Notes: a model not told the origin generated them from the letters alone. A stretch of 64,000 nucleotides of DNA from Elephas maximus indicus (GCF_024166365.1 NC_064827.1:16223001-16287000), one strand, 5' to 3'; positions 46,030-58,047 are shown, numbered from the stretch's first letter. Program-made: numbers and translations.

Positions 46030-46945
46030 ATAATTAGCACTGGTGTAGATATTCAAGTTACTGTTTTTGAAAAAGTCACAATTGGCTTACATTTCTATTT
46101 TCATGCGTTCTCTCCTTTTTATGAAGCCGTATTTCCACTTCAAACAAACCCACTGTTAGGTAGTGCCGCGTTGTGCCTATTTCTGAGTATACGATTGCAA
46201 ACGTAGAGTGAGCTCTTTTCCGTGTGCAGTTGTGCATCTTTTGAAACAGTATTTCCCGTGAGCCCGCAACCCCTGATGCCAAAGGCGCCACGAATACGGA
46301 AGGCCCACAAACGGGAACATCCGGTCGGGGCGCAGCGCTGGGGCGGCGGCAGCGCTGTGTCCTCGGCCAGAGGCGCGGGCGGGAGCGCGGCGGCCCGGGG
46401 GGACGACCTCTGCAGGCCCCGCGGCCTGTGGGCCTGGGCCCGCCACCTCCGCCCACCGCGGACTAGCCCAGGGAGCGGCTTTTCGCGCGCAGGCCGTACT
46501 CCAGGACGCGTTCGCGACGCGGAAGAGGCCGCCGGCCCTTTCTGGCGCGGCCGAGCCGCCAGGCCGCGTGCAGAGCGCTTTCCTTCTGCGCTTTCTCAGA
46601 AACGTAGGCCGCGCCCGCACGAGCCCCCGTGTCACGATCACATAAGTGCACCCCAGGGTTTCTGATCTGGGCTGTGTTTCTGAGAGCAGAGAACCGTATC
46701 CGTTGGGCCTGTGGAGTCGCCCGCCCCCTCGATTCTGACACCAGGACCCAATAGGGCAACCTGCGTGGGAGGCCGTGTAACCACCCGAAATCCGGGGGCC
46801 ATAGGGCGTGTCGGGGGCCCAGGTGCGGACGGAGGGGCGAGTAACGGCTCCTGGTGGCCACGCCCCTTCGTCCCGCCCATTTTTGTTCCCTCGGGCCCGT
46901 AACCTCCTCCCCGGCCGCTTCCTCTTTAAGGCGGGGCCCGGTGCG

Positions 46946-46959
46946 GATCTCGCGAGATC
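46946..46959. promoter_or_regulatory. TCTCGCGAGA palindromic core-promoter motif
   Basis: The 14-base perfect palindrome GATCTCGCGAGATC contains the TCTCGCGAGA element, known to be enriched in TATA-less and bidirectional CpG-island promoters and bound by CpG-sensitive zinc-finger proteins such as ZBTB33. It lies 341 bases before the UHRF2 ATG and about 40 bases before the TATA-like box. Confidence 0.75.
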
Positions 46960-46998
46960 AGGGTTGGCGCCGTGACCTCCATGTGGGAGCTCCAGCTC

Positions 46999-47004
46999 TA
47001 TAAG
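46999..47004 (+). promoter_or_regulatory. UHRF2: TATA-like box of UHRF2
   Basis: 'ctcTATAAGtaaac' stands out in GC-rich sequence. A TSS about 25-30 bases downstream (near 47,028) would give a 5' UTR of about 270 bases. Placement of the TSS is inference. Confidence 0.4.
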
Positions 47005-47027
47005 TAAACACTCCGCGGGGCGCAGAC

Positions 47028-47048
47028 ATGGCACCTTCCCATTTGTGA
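47028..47048 (+). other. Minimal uORF candidate in the UHRF2 leader
   Basis: ATG GCA CCT TCC CAT TTG TGA is a six-codon frame in a good initiation context (G at -3 and G at +4), ending 252 bases before the UHRF2 ATG. It matters only if transcription starts upstream of it. Confidence 0.35.
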
Positions 47049-47300
47049 AGCGGCGGCTGCGGCAGCCGCGGCGCCTCCGACTGGTTTTGGTTTTTCTTCC
47101 TCCTCGGCTCGGCTGGGCGGGAGCGCGGTCTAGGAGCCGCCGCTGCCGCCTGTCGGGCCCGGCGTCCGGTCGGTCCTCTTCGCCCGCGCGCTCCCGCCAG
47201 GGGGACAGGAGCGCAGGGGCAGTGGCGCGGGCCATTCGGGGCGCGGCGTCCCGAGCCGAGGGGGAGACAAAGGGGGGCCGGCCCCTCTGCCGGCGCCACG

Positions 47301-47453
47301 ATGTGGATCCAGGTGCGCACCATCGACGGCTCCCAGACGCGAACCATCGAGGACGTGTCCCGCAAAGCCACCATCGAGGAACTGCGCGAGCGGGTGTGGG
47401 CGCTGTTCGACGTGCGGCCCGAGTGCCAGCGCCTCTTTTACCGGGGCAAGCAG
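47301..47453 (+). CDS. UHRF2: UHRF2 coding exon 1 (N-terminal half of ubiquitin-like domain)
   Basis: Encodes residues 1-51, beginning MWIQVRTIDGS and ending 'CQRLFYRGKQ'. It is followed at once by the donor CAG|gtgagg, phase 0. 'TIEDVSRKATIEELRERVWALF' is the UHRF2 version; UHRF1 differs clearly through this stretch. UHRF2 (NIRF) is a nuclear multidomain E3 ligase (UBL, tandem Tudor, PHD, SRA, RING) that reads histone H3K9me3 and modified or hemimethylated DNA. The exon holds most of the first UBL strands and the helix. The ATG is preceded by a CpG-island leader of about 270 bases with no splice site needed. It joins in frame to the exon at 58736, whose first codons complete the UBL fold. 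Confidence 0.97.
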
Positions 47454-48313
47454 GTGAGGCGCGCCCACGGGAGCCCGGGCGGGGCGCGCAGGGGGCCTCC
47501 TCGGTGGGCAGCCGGCGAGGCAAGTTTGCGGGGCCCGGGCCACCGAGGGCCCGGGGTCCCGACTGCAGGTGCGCCCGGCGGGTGGGAGCGGGGGCGTCCC
47601 GAACGTGGAGACTCCGCCGTCTCTCCCCAGCCGGGCACCGGAGCCTGCCGGGGCGCCTGGGTTCCCTGTCCTTCGCTTCCCGCGCTCGGCGGGCCGGGGC
47701 CCCTGGACGGCGCGGAGGGCAGCGAACCCTGGCGGCCAGGCTACAGCGCAGGTGGGAGGCTGAGCCGGCTAACGGCCCGCACCGATGTCGGGGCTCCTCC
47801 GCGCGCCCCCGCCAACCGGTAGGAGGGGAAACTTGGGCATTGCTTCATTTGTGGCGCAGCAGCCTGCTCACTGTGGAAGGGGTTTGCACACTCAAGATCC
47901 TGAGGGTTTCCAGAACTGGCCTTCGTCCCTCACCGCCTTTCCAGGAATTGGAATTTGTCTTAGGGAGGTTAGAGACCTGGGCTGAAGGAGCTAGCGATGT
48001 AACCTGGGGTTTAAAACAGCCCGATATAGGCTAGGGGTTTTATTCTTGGAGTGGGAGGAAGTATAAAGACTTTGCCTTTCTTATCTCTCGCCTTTTAATA
48101 TTCCCCTCACCCAGGCTTTTAACACAGCTATTGGGACGTAGCCAGCGGTACAGACTTGAAAGCTGAAAGTGTTTTTGGCCACGAGGGTGTCTTTGGGCAT
48201 CTCTGGTAGTTGTATGGTATGGCCATGGTCTGGACCAGTTAAATTTTTTCCTATCCGACAAGTCTCTGAAAGTCTGTACCTAGACGACCATACCCATCTC
48301 TTTTCCTTGTCTT

Positions 48314-48331
48314 TGTGTGTGTGTGTGTGTG
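48314..48331. repeat. (TG)n microsatellite in intron 1
   Basis: About nine TG units. Confidence 0.9.
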
Positions 48332-48762
48332 TTTCCGTAAGTTAACCCATTGAAAAAAAGTTGGCATCCTGCAGTTGATAGATCACAGTTTGGCACCAGT
48401 TCTGGTGGTTTTAAATAAATGTAACCTCTTTGATTTGTTAAAAGTAGCCCTTTTCCTGCAACCACAAAGGATTTGAAAGGAATGCTTTTCTCCCCTTCAC
48501 AGGCTTACCCTTCAAAAACTGCTCAGAAATTTCAGAGTAACAAAATACACTCTAGGAAACAAGGGAACCAGCTGTTTTTATTTTTAAATTTGCTTGTTTT
48601 GTCTTTAAAATGAGTTATAGCAGCTTTGATTTGTGTTTGCAGGGTGTTTTATATTGGTTCCTTAGAGTTCATGACTTGTACAAACAGGTGTCCAATTTTA
48701 TTGTAAACTTTGCTGTTGAAATAACTGTAGATGTATTAAGTACGATTACTTATTGTGTTATT

Positions 48763-49178
48763 AGGTGTTGTGGAGTTCATTTCGACTCATAGTGAAATCA
48801 TGTGACAGGAGAACTGCCCTATAGGATTTTCTGGGCTGTATTTAGGAGCCCTAAAAAAAAAAAAAAATTTTTTTTTTTTTTTTAGTGGCTCAGTAGTTAA
48901 GCATTTGGTTCCTAGTCCAAAGGTTGGCAGTTCGAATCCACTCACTGCTGCCTGGAAACCCTATGGGGCAGTTCTACTCTGTGACATAGGGTCAGTATGG
49001 GTTGAAATTGTCTTGACAGCAACAAGTTTGGTATTTTTGGTTTTAGTCTTTTACGTTCAGAAGAAGATCACTAGATCTTCCTCCTGCTGAGTCTCTGGGT
49101 GGGTTCCAGTGGGTTCCAACGGCCAACCTTTCAGTTAGCAGCCAAGCACTTAACCATTTGTGCTGCCAGGGCTCTTTG
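48763..49178 (-). repeat. AfroSINE split by a second AfroSINE
   Basis: Outer copy: 48,763-48,840 ('gttcatttcgactcatagtg', 'tttctgggctgta') and 49,047-49,178 ('tcttttacgttcagaagaag', ending 'tgctgccagggctc'). Confidence 0.85.
48846..49046 (+). repeat. AfroSINE with an internal A15/T16 run, nested
   Basis: Starts 'gagcccta', then 15 A and 16 T (48,853-48,883), then 'agtggctcagtagttaagca' to 'ttgaaattgtcttgacagc'. The expected 'ctggtggca' of the SINE head is replaced by the homopolymer palindrome. Confidence 0.88.
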
Positions 49179-49984
49179 TGTGAAATACTAGGTAACTGTG
49201 TATTGCTGTGCTTTAAGTGGCCAATATCTTTTTTTTCCCTTTTGATAAAAGCTGAAAAGCTTGTGACCCAGTCTTCTGAATACTTACTTTCTATCTAGAG
49301 ACAATAGTACATTAATCCCTAGGATGCTTTTGGTGATCTCAGCCCAGAAATAGAAATGAAGCATGAGGACGTGTTTCTGGACAACACCGCTAACGTCTGA
49401 TTCTCAAATATGCTAAAATAAAATATGCTCCTGTCTGTCTTCAGGTAAACGTAGACTTTGGGTTAAATTCAGGGCAACAAAGTGACTTACACAAGTCACG
49501 TAGACCAAAAGCTGGTTCCAGATTCTGGGAAAAACTGTTGAAGAAAACAGCCTTTTGTACTTCTCCCGCAGAAGAACAGTCAGTAACTCACACTTTGATT
49601 TATTTCTTCAACCAAGGGATAAACCAATAGGGATGAGGAAGGGACCTTTGGGCTAGCATTGACTTGGGGACAGAGAAGGAAGATACTGCTGCCAGCTGCG
49701 TTCTCTTCCTTTATGAGCTGACGAGTGGCCATGGCAGTGATCATCAGCTCCATTCTTCCGCCTTTGGAGCTCCATGGTCCATGGACAGAGGAGTGTGTAG
49801 GTAGCAGGATTGGTGTCACTGAAGTGCCTCTGTCCTCTGAAATGCTTTCATGTTCATTAGAAAAAGGTGCTCTTTTCTCAAGGGGTGCTTTACTGTCAAA
49901 GGATGGAAAATATAAATAAATACACAGTGTCCACAATGTGAGTGGCACCTTTCCGGCCTACCCCTCCTTGTGTGTTAAGTCTGC

Positions 49985-50125
49985 TGCTTTTAACCTTCGG
50001 TGTGTATCAGAATCACTTGTGGATATTTATTACAGATCTCAACTCACCCCAGAATTGCAAGTAGTTGGGTCTAACAAGACCCCACGGGAGATTTTGATGA
50101 ACATCAGAGTTTGAAAATGAATGTT
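49985..50125 (+). mobile_element. MER5-like hAT-Charlie fragment
   Basis: 'gtgtatcagaatcacttgtg' and 'gggtctaacaagaccccac' match MER5-type non-autonomous DNA transposons. Confidence 0.65.
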
Positions 50126-50162
50126 GAAGGTTAGTCAGTTTTCTCCTAGTTTCTTACTATTC

Positions 50163-50303
50163 ACAGTGGTCCCGGATAAGCAGGACCAGCAGCATTAGCT
50201 TCACCTGGGAGCCCCATACTAGCCCTGCTGAAGCAGAATCTGCGTTTTAACAAGGTTCCCAGATGATCTATATGGAAGTTAAATTTGAGAAGCATTGTAT
50301 TCA
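50163..50303 (-). mobile_element. MER5-like hAT-Charlie fragment
   Basis: 'agtggtcccggataagcagg', 'ttagcttcacctgggagccc' and 'gctgaagcagaatctgcgtt' follow MER5 pattern. Orientation assigned with modest confidence. Confidence 0.6.
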
Positions 50304-51254
50304 ACCCCTCTCCAGGGTCAAAATGGAGAGCAGAGAGTAGGAGGAAATTTTTAGTAAGATTCCTTCCTTGAAATTGGCTTGTGGATTGTCATCTATGAAT
50401 CTAATCTCCCCCCACCCCCACCCCATAGAGATGTGGTGTTTAATTCCACTTTTTCTTAGGTTGTGAACGAGAAACACTTTCTCCGTAAACCTAGTGATGT
50501 CTTATCTAATTGAAATAGAATATTACAGGAGTCACTTATTAGAAAAAATTCACATAAATCCACAGTCCACAATGTTCAGTGCGTGCATTTTAGAGAGCCT
50601 TACTTATGTCAGTGCTTACGTTTTATTTAAAGGAAGATATTTTTTCTGATGTGATTGTAATATTCAGGGGCTGCTTGATCTTTGTAGGTTCAGACAGTTT
50701 CTGTTGACTCATTTTACCTGTTAGTCTTAACTTCTCAGTGTTTGGTGTGTTTTAGTGTTTTGGAAAGAGTTGAGCACGGAACAGTAGACAGGTAGCAATA
50801 GATGTTTTAAAACCAGGCTCTAATTTAGGAACCTTATCCTCTTGTAAATTAAGATTGGCCTACTTTCTTGAGGTGTTAACTGTTCTAGTAGCCTTCAAAA
50901 CATGTCACATGGTAAGGCTGAGACATGGAGAGTAATGACATGGTGCAAGTGTCTGCTCTATATGACTAGAATGAAAATGGTGAGGTACTAACAGATGGGG
51001 AACATAGGGCTTTTTGGAAAAAAGTGTCCCATTTAAAATGTGGGAATAGCCAGATCCTGGAGTGTAGAGGGCTATAGATAAAGATTTTGAGAACTCATCT
51101 GGGTTTTGAGAAGGGAAGTCGGGTGGGTTAAAACTGGATTATGTAAAGGACAAATACGATATGAGACCACTATTATAAAAACTCATGAAAAGTTTACCCA
51201 CAGAAAGAAACAATCTTTGGTGGTTACAAGGGAGGGAAAAATGCTAACTAGTGA

Positions 51255-52135
51255 TAGATAAGTGATAACTTTGGTGAAGGGTAAGGCAGTACACAACACT
51301 GGGGAAGCCAGCACAACTTGACCAAGGCAGTGCCAGAGAATTCATAGACACATCCACACTCCCGTGGGGATCAAGTTACTGGATTAAGGGCTGGGGACCA
51401 AGATCTCAGGGGACATCTAGCCCAATTGGTACAACATAGTTCATAAGGAAAAAATTCTATATCTTTCTGTGGTGAGTAGCATAAAAGCTTGTGAGTGGCC
51501 ATCTAAGATACATCTACTGGTACCACCCTGTCTGGAGCAAGGGAGAATGAAGAAAACCAAAGACACAAGGGGAAGATGAGTCCAAAAGACTAATGGACCA
51601 CAACTACCACAGCTTCTACTAGATGAGTCCAGCACAGCTTGATGGTGCCCGGCTACCACCACTGAATACTCTGAAGGGATCGCAATAGAAGGTCCTGGAC
51701 AGACCTGTAGAAAGATGTAGAACAAAATTCAGGCTCACAAAAAAAAAGACCAGACTTGCTGATATGACAGACTGGAGAAATGCCAAGACTATGGCCCCTG
51801 GACACCCTTTTTAACTCAGTACTGAAGTCACTCCTGAAGTTCACCCTTCAGCCAAAGATGAGACAGGTCCGTAAAATAAACAACAATATATGTAGCTCAA
51901 CCATGTATACAAGACTAAATGGGCACACCAATCCAGGGGCAAGGACCAGAAGGCAGGAGGGTACGGGAAAGCTGGATGAATGGAAATGGGGAACCCAAGG
52001 TTGAGAACAGGAGAGTGTTGACATATGGGATTGGCAACCAGTGTCACAAAACAGTATGTGTATTAATTGTGTAATGAGAAACTGATTTACTCTGTAAAGC
52101 TTCACCTAAAACACAATTGAGAAAAAAAAAAAGGA
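51255..52135 (+). mobile_element. L1 3' UTR with poly(A), 5' truncated
   Basis: The longest sense copy: 'ggtgaagggtaaggcagtac', 'agaaggtcctggacagacct', 'aaaaagaccagacttgctga', 'ggcaaggaccagaaggcagg', 'aatgagaaactgatttactc', ending in about 13 A (52,121-52,133). Confidence 0.85.
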
Positions 52136-52238
52136 ATATGTAACAATAGTTGTGAGACTGGAGGAAAAGGGAGTGGTCAGAAAGGTGGGGAAACCAGCAA
52201 GTTTGTTATGATGAAAGAAAAAAATAGCCTTTCTAAAG

Positions 52239-52405
52239 GAAACCAAACCAAACCCACTGCCGTCAAGTCGATTCCGACTCGTAGTGACCCTATAGGACAG
52301 AGTAGAACTGTACGATAGAGTTTCCAAGGAGCGCCTGGAGGATTCGAACTGCCGACCTCTTGGTTAGCAGCCATAGCACTTTAACCATTATGCCACCAGG
52401 GTTTT
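52239..52405 (-). repeat. AfroSINE
   Basis: 'gaaaccaaaccaaacccact' to 'tgccaccagggtttt'. Low divergence from the consensus pattern. Confidence 0.93.
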
Positions 52406-52617
52406 CTTTCCAAAAGAGGAAGTGCTTATCAACAGTGTTAGTGAAGGACACTTGAATGAATATTTTATAAGGATCAGCACAAAGCTGATTCCTGTGAGGT
52501 GGAGATTAAAGATGTCCCAAATGTCCCGCTTTTCCAAATTGCTGTACCATTCCATGATCTCTAACCTCAGCTACTTCCACTCCCCTCAGTACTCTCCCTC
52601 CTGTCTTTGAGTTCTGT

Positions 52618-53158
52618 AATTCGCTGCGGCGACTCACGAGCCCTATCAAGGAAATGGCTCATGCAGTTGTGGAGGCTGGCAAGTCCCAAATCCACAGGTC
52701 AGGCATAGGCTACTTCTGACTGACATGGCCACCAGACCAAACCAGCAGGTCAGACCACATGCTGCTAGCTCACCTGGCGAATCAGGTCAGATGATAGACC
52801 ACCGGCCCACAGGGCTGAGGACACTGGCAAATCTCAGATTTGGCAGGCATCTGGCTCGAATCCAAGAATTGGAGGTTCAGACAGTAACGAACCAGATAAA
52901 GGATCCGGATGCAGAGAAAGAGAGAGCCCCCTGCCAGAGCACCCACATATATACCTTGGATGCAGGCAGTACCTCAGGGAAGGGTGAGACTTGAATAAGG
53001 GTGGGACTTGAGTCATGCCCTCCTGCAAGGCTGTGACTCCATATACCCCACACCAATCGTGCCTCATTAACACGAAGAGGTTAGGATTTACAACACATAA
53101 AATAGAGGACAGTCATACAATACTGGGAATCCTGGCCTAGCCAAGTTGACACATAACC
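52618..53158 (-). mobile_element. ERVL-MaLR-like LTR (variant)
   Basis: 'aaatggctcatgcagttgtg', 'ggaggctggcaagtcccaaa' and 'atactgggaatcctggccta' match MaLR-type LTRs and the end of the copy at 431-915. Confidence 0.55.
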
Positions 53159-54708
53159 CCAACTTCACAGCTTCCATATACCTTATTTTGATAGTCTCAC
53201 TCAATCACTGTGTGTGAGTCACAAAGACCATGACTAAAAAAAAGGGCCATATTAAGTAATTAATTGCACCACAAGACGGAAGACAGAAGGAAGGCCCCAA
53301 GTTTCAGGCTGGAAAGTTTTTGTCATACATTTAGAATGTAGTTTCGCAAAGAGTGGGGGATACGTATAAAACATTGGTTTTTGGAGTGTAAGGAGTACAT
53401 GGTTAGAGGAAAAGCAGCTGTGGTAGTTTTTTCAAACTTCAGGGAGAAAAGATAGTTTAGTTTAGAATAGAGTGACTTTCAGCATGTTTATGGTGGGAAG
53501 AGCAAGAAGCCGGGGTTGAGAGAGACTAAAGCTGCAAGGGAAGATAATTTATCATGGTCTTGAATGTAGGAAGTATTTATTCTCAAGGATAGTGCACTTT
53601 AGATGAGGAGACAGACTGTAAACAGGAAGTATGATAAAGCATCCGGAAGAATAAAGCAAGAGTGATTGGTTTAGGGCAAAGTTACATAAGGATACTGTTC
53701 TCTGCCAGCTCAAAACGTATAAGTTTTTTAGAGATGAGTGAATGATGGTGTAAATATGAAGTCCCTTCATGGAAAATTTCTGTTATGGTAGTGCCACATG
53801 GTCCTGTACTTTGATTGCTGACTTTATCTTGTTTGCAAAATGGAAATCCAAATCTAAAGTTCTTGGCTATTTCACCTTTAAAAATGCTGGGCAGGAATTG
53901 CGGAATTCCTTGTTTTGGTTTCCATTTTGGAAAAATTTATTTTCGTTTTATGACCTCCCGGGAGCTTGTCACTTCTGTGTAAGCTTGTGCTACAGTTTAA
54001 TAGAATTTTCACTCTAATTCTGATTTCTACAGTAAGGATTTTGGAATTTCAAGGACTGTTACGGGAGGTTCTTTTGGTCACTAAATTATTGCCTATTTAA
54101 AATTTGTTCAGGGTTAGGTATCCTGGAGATAGCAGAATATCATTGTAGAATACGGTTTGTTAGGTCGTTTCGTCTTTTCAATGGTATGTGTTGCTTTTTA
54201 AGTGCAGTTGAAAGCTGGCTTCAGGGCTCTAAGTTCTGGTTAGAGTAGGGTAAGCTCATTTGAACATAATTATCTAGGAGGATGGAGTTTGAGACACCCT
54301 GGGGATCGGATCTTTTTAAGGAAGAGTTATGTTGGTGGATCTTTAAACAAAATCTTCTGAAAATCCAGAGCTTTTCCTACTTTGGAAGGCTTTGCCCTCC
54401 ACTTTCTTCACTTTTTCCCTCCTACTATTGTAGGAGTAGCCTTGGAATAGATGATAGATGCAGAGCTGAAGAAAAACTGGCTAGTTGCCTTTTGCCCTGG
54501 GACTCTTCATATGGAATACAAAATAAAAATATTTGTCTCTTTAAAGAGTGTATGTGTGTAACTTGAAAGACACATGAAAGTTACTAACTTAAGCCTTCCC
54601 CTACATCCCTCGTCAGCAGCCCCTTGGAACCTGCCTGCGTAGTTACTGCCTCTGAACGTTTCCTCCCAGTTTTCCCTTGTATCACTGTCGCAGTTCTCCC
54701 TATACTGG

Positions 54709-54923
54709 GATGAATAACCAGTTGCTGTTGAGCTGATTCCAGCTAGTGGTGACCCAGTGTGTTTCAGAGTAGAAATGTGCTCCTTAGGGTTGTCAATGGC
54801 TGATTTTTTCAGCAGTGGATTGCCAGGCCTTTTTTCCGAGGTGCCTTTTCTGGGTGAACTTAAACCTCCAACCTTTGAGTTAGTAGGCAAGTACGTTAAC
54901 CATTTGCACCACTCAGGAACTCC
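54709..54923 (-). repeat. AfroSINE-type SINE (long subfamily)
   Basis: 'gctgttgagctgattccagc' to 'gcaccactcaggaactcc'. Confidence 0.85.
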
Positions 54924-54925
54924 AG

Positions 54926-55384
54926 TTGGAATGAATAGTGTCCCCCCAAAAATTCATATCCACTTCGGACCTCAGAATATGACCTTATTTATAAATAAGA
55001 TTTTTGTAGATGTAATTAGTTTAAGATTAGGTCATGCTGGATTAAGATGGGCCCCAAATCCAATGACTGCTGTCCTCATAAGAAGGCCATGCGAAGACAC
55101 AGACACTGATGCACACAAGGACAACAGCATGTGAAGATGGAGGCAGAAATTGGAGTGGTGTGTCTCCAAGGCAAGGAATGCCAATGATTGCTGACAACCA
55201 CCGGAAGTAGGAAAGAGACAAAGGAGGATTCTTCCCTAGAACCTTCAGGGGAAGGGAGCATGGTCCTGCCAACACCTTGATTTCAGACTTCTAGCCTCCA
55301 GAGCTGTGAGAGAATGTATTTCTGTTGTTTGAAGCCACTGAGTTTGTGGTACTCTGTAAAGGCACACCTAGGAAACTCATGCAC
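54926..55384 (+). mobile_element. ERVL-MaLR-like LTR
   Basis: 'agtgtccccccaaaaattca', 'aatatgaccttatttataaa', 'gtcctcataagaaggcca' and 'cttctagcctccagagctgt' are strongly MLT1-like; ends 'cacctaggaaactca'. Confidence 0.75.
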
Positions 55385-55845
55385 TTCCTGTTACCTGGAA
55401 CTTTTTCCTTCTACCCAGTAAAAGCGGAAGGGTGCAGTGGCCAAACAAAAAAACCCCAGGATCATTCCCGCCTCTCCAGTGTTGTAAATCCCGCATCCCC
55501 ATCTTCTAGGAAGGCAGTTCTCAGACATGTACTCCTGTGACTCATCGATGGGTTATAGTTACATGCCTGAAACTATCGGTGTTTTTAATTTCTATGATTC
55601 CATCCCTTTCTCCCAATTAGTGTAATTTGATATAGGGATAACTTCGATTCCATAAGTTTATTAAGTTTGGGAGAACTTCCATACTTTTCAAGAAGCAAAT
55701 CACTTCAGAACTCTTCACAATGGCCTACCTGTGTGGAACCTGCTATTCAGTGGATGGTGATAACTTGTTTTAGGAAGACTGGAGAGTACCTATGAATAGG
55801 GAAGGAAAGGGTTGAATAATCTGGGTTAAAAAGTGGCTGTCGTAT

Positions 55846-56745
55846 TGTTATGGTTTGAATTGTGTCTCCCCAAAATTTGGGTTGTAAACCTAATCCCTAT
55901 ACTGGTGGTCCAGTGACGAATTGCATGGGGCAAATCTGCAAAAGACCTCTTTGAGTATTAAAAAGCAAAGATGTCACTCTAAGAACTAAGGTGCATCTGA
56001 CCCAAGTCATGGTGTTTTCAGTCGCCTTGTATGCATGTGGAAGCTGGTCAATGAATCAGGAAGACCAAAGAAGAATTGACCCCTTTGAATTATAGTGTTG
56101 GCGAAGAATAGTTAATAGACCACGGACTGCCAGGAGAATGAACAAATCTCGAGGATGATGAGACTTCTTCTCACAAACTTTGGACATGTTATCAAGAGCG
56201 ATCAGTCCCTGGAGAAGGACATCGTGCTTGGTAAAGTAAATTGTCAGTGAAAAAGAGGAAGACCCTCAGTGAGTTGGATTGTGACACAGTGGCTGCAACA
56301 GCAGTCTCAGGCATAACAAAAATTGTGAGGATGGCACAGAACTGGGCAGTGTGTGGTTCTCTTGTGCATAGGGTCGGTATGAGTCGGAACCTACCTGAGG
56401 GCACCTATCAGCAATAAACCTATGGTTATAGTTTCATTTAAGAATGAGTTTTGGTCTGTTAATGAGGCAATATTAGTGTAAGGTGTGTTTTAAGTCAGCC
56501 TCTTCTGAGATCAAAAAGAGATGGAGCGAGCAAGAGATAGGGAAAGAGAGGTGCTGAGCAGGGTGAAGATTGTCCAGGAGCAGAAGAGACAAGGACCTTC
56601 CTCCAGAGCTGGCAGAGAGAAAGCCTTCCCCTAGAGCTGGCACCCTGAATTCAGACTTCTAGCCTCCTGACTCTGAGAAAATAAACTTCTGTTTGTTACA
56701 CCCACCGGCCTGTGTTTCTGTTAGCAGCACTAGATAACTAAAACA
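55846..56745 (+). mobile_element. ERVL-MaLR-like LTR interrupted by an RTE fragment
   Basis: Starts TGTTATGGTTTGAATTGTG and ends 'gcactagataactaaaaca'. The RTE piece at 55,925-56,430 splits it. Confidence 0.75.
55925..56430 (+). mobile_element. RTE-clade LINE 3' fragment inside an LTR
   Basis: 'gggcaaatctgcaaaagacc', 'cactctaagaactaaggtgc', 'ccagtgtgtggttctc'-type 3' UTR and 'ggtatgagtcggaacctacc', ending 'cacctatcagcaataaacc'. Confidence 0.82.
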
Positions 56746-57369
56746 CATAACAAGCGTGAAGAATTGGAGGAAAAGTGGTTACATGTTGTTGTGGGTGTAA
56801 CTTTTATCTTAGTGCCTTGATATGCTTCCAGTGTTCCATTCTGACTTTAGACATTGCTTTCCCTGTCAAGCCAAGCTCAGAAAGTGTACTGCTTGCAGCA
56901 GCTCACATTTACTCCTGACTTCGTAGAAACTGTAGTCAGAGGTGTCAATTGAGTGTAGAAATAACCCCATGGTCTTTTTGATTCTTGTGCCTCAAACTTC
57001 ATTGGAAAAATGTTTATGGAAACACTTTAAATTTCCAATCATTTCATCACCTTAACCATTATCTTTATTTTTGGGAATGCCCTACCAGTTAATTTGCAAG
57101 TTTTATGCTGTTACAGAGTTTATTTTTATTTTATACTTTGAACAGTTCTGATTTTTTAATAACTGTCATACTGTTCAACAGTTGTGTGTTTTATCCCAAG
57201 CTGTGCTTTCTCAACTGTTCCACAATTGGCGTGTTCTTGTTTTTTGGCTGTCGGAACATGTAAGAATGAAGGTGTGCTGTGTAGTTTTTTGTTCCTTGAA
57301 TTTGTTTTTTCCTAAGAATTTTCAGGAGTTCATTTTTTTTTTTTTTTTTTTTAATAAAGTAAGCAGTAG

Positions 57370-57422
57370 GGTGAGTGTGAGTTGGAATCGACCCGACAGC
57401 AACAGGTTTGGGTTTTTTGTAT
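57370..57422 (+). repeat. AfroSINE 3' tail fragment
   Basis: 'gtgagttggaatcgacccga' plus a 'gggttttttgt' tail. Confidence 0.65.
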
Positions 57423-58047
57423 GTGTGTGTTTGAGCTTATCTGCCTAGTGACTTGGGAGACTTCTTAGGCTTGTTTGGAACAAGCATGTTGAACCTGTGA
57501 GATAATACGTAATTGAATTCCCCCACTGGGAAATTTGTTTGTGAATTCTGAATAGGCTGATCTCTTGTTCTGTTGGTTAACAAACGTGAATACTTGTAAC
57601 ATGCATTTGAGTGAAAGTTACTTTTACAGTACATTAATAAGTTTCTAATTCAGGGACAGAATTTCATTCTTTCCCTTTGGTTTGCTTCTCAAATGTGATC
57701 TTACTATCTTTGAGAGTTGTGGGTGTGATAGATATTACATATAAAGAGGGAAAAATGAGCAATGTTTAAATAGGTCATATTTCTAGGGAAGTGGTAGTTC
57801 TCACTTTCAAGGAGTTTAATTTTCTTATTATTTCACTGTATCATGGTGAGATGACCAACTGAATTTTATGAAGAAACAAAATGGAAACCTTGCCAAAATA
57901 TGGGTTGGTTGCAAGATAATTTATTTGCTCTTCATCCTGGAAGACTTTACGATATAATTTGATAATCTTTACAGATGGATCAAATTAGAGAACTTTAGGC
58001 AAGTGGAATAGCATGAGTAAGAATTAAAATTATTCCTGCTTGATTTT

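Larger units (their letters stand above)
46280..47850. promoter_or_regulatory. UHRF2: CpG island spanning the UHRF2 promoter and exon 1
   Basis: A block of very high G+C and CpG density (runs such as 'gcgggagcgcggcggcccgg') in an otherwise AT-rich window, ending in intron 1. It is typical of a housekeeping promoter. It includes ETS-like CTTCC sites, GC boxes ('aaggcggggcc' near 46,929), a TCTCGCGAGA palindrome and a TATA-like TATAAG about 300 bases before the start codon. No divergent gene was recognised on the minus strand. Confidence 0.9.

Noticed and set aside
46177-47523. 448-codon minus-strand open frame across the CpG island
   Set aside because: Arg/Pro/Ala-rich composition and overlap with UHRF2 exon 1 are typical of stop-poor GC-rich DNA; no domain or splice context.
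47045-48034. 329-codon plus-strand frame overlapping UHRF2 exon 1
   Set aside because: Different frame from the recognised exon, Arg/Gly-rich, reads into intron 1; a shadow of high G+C.
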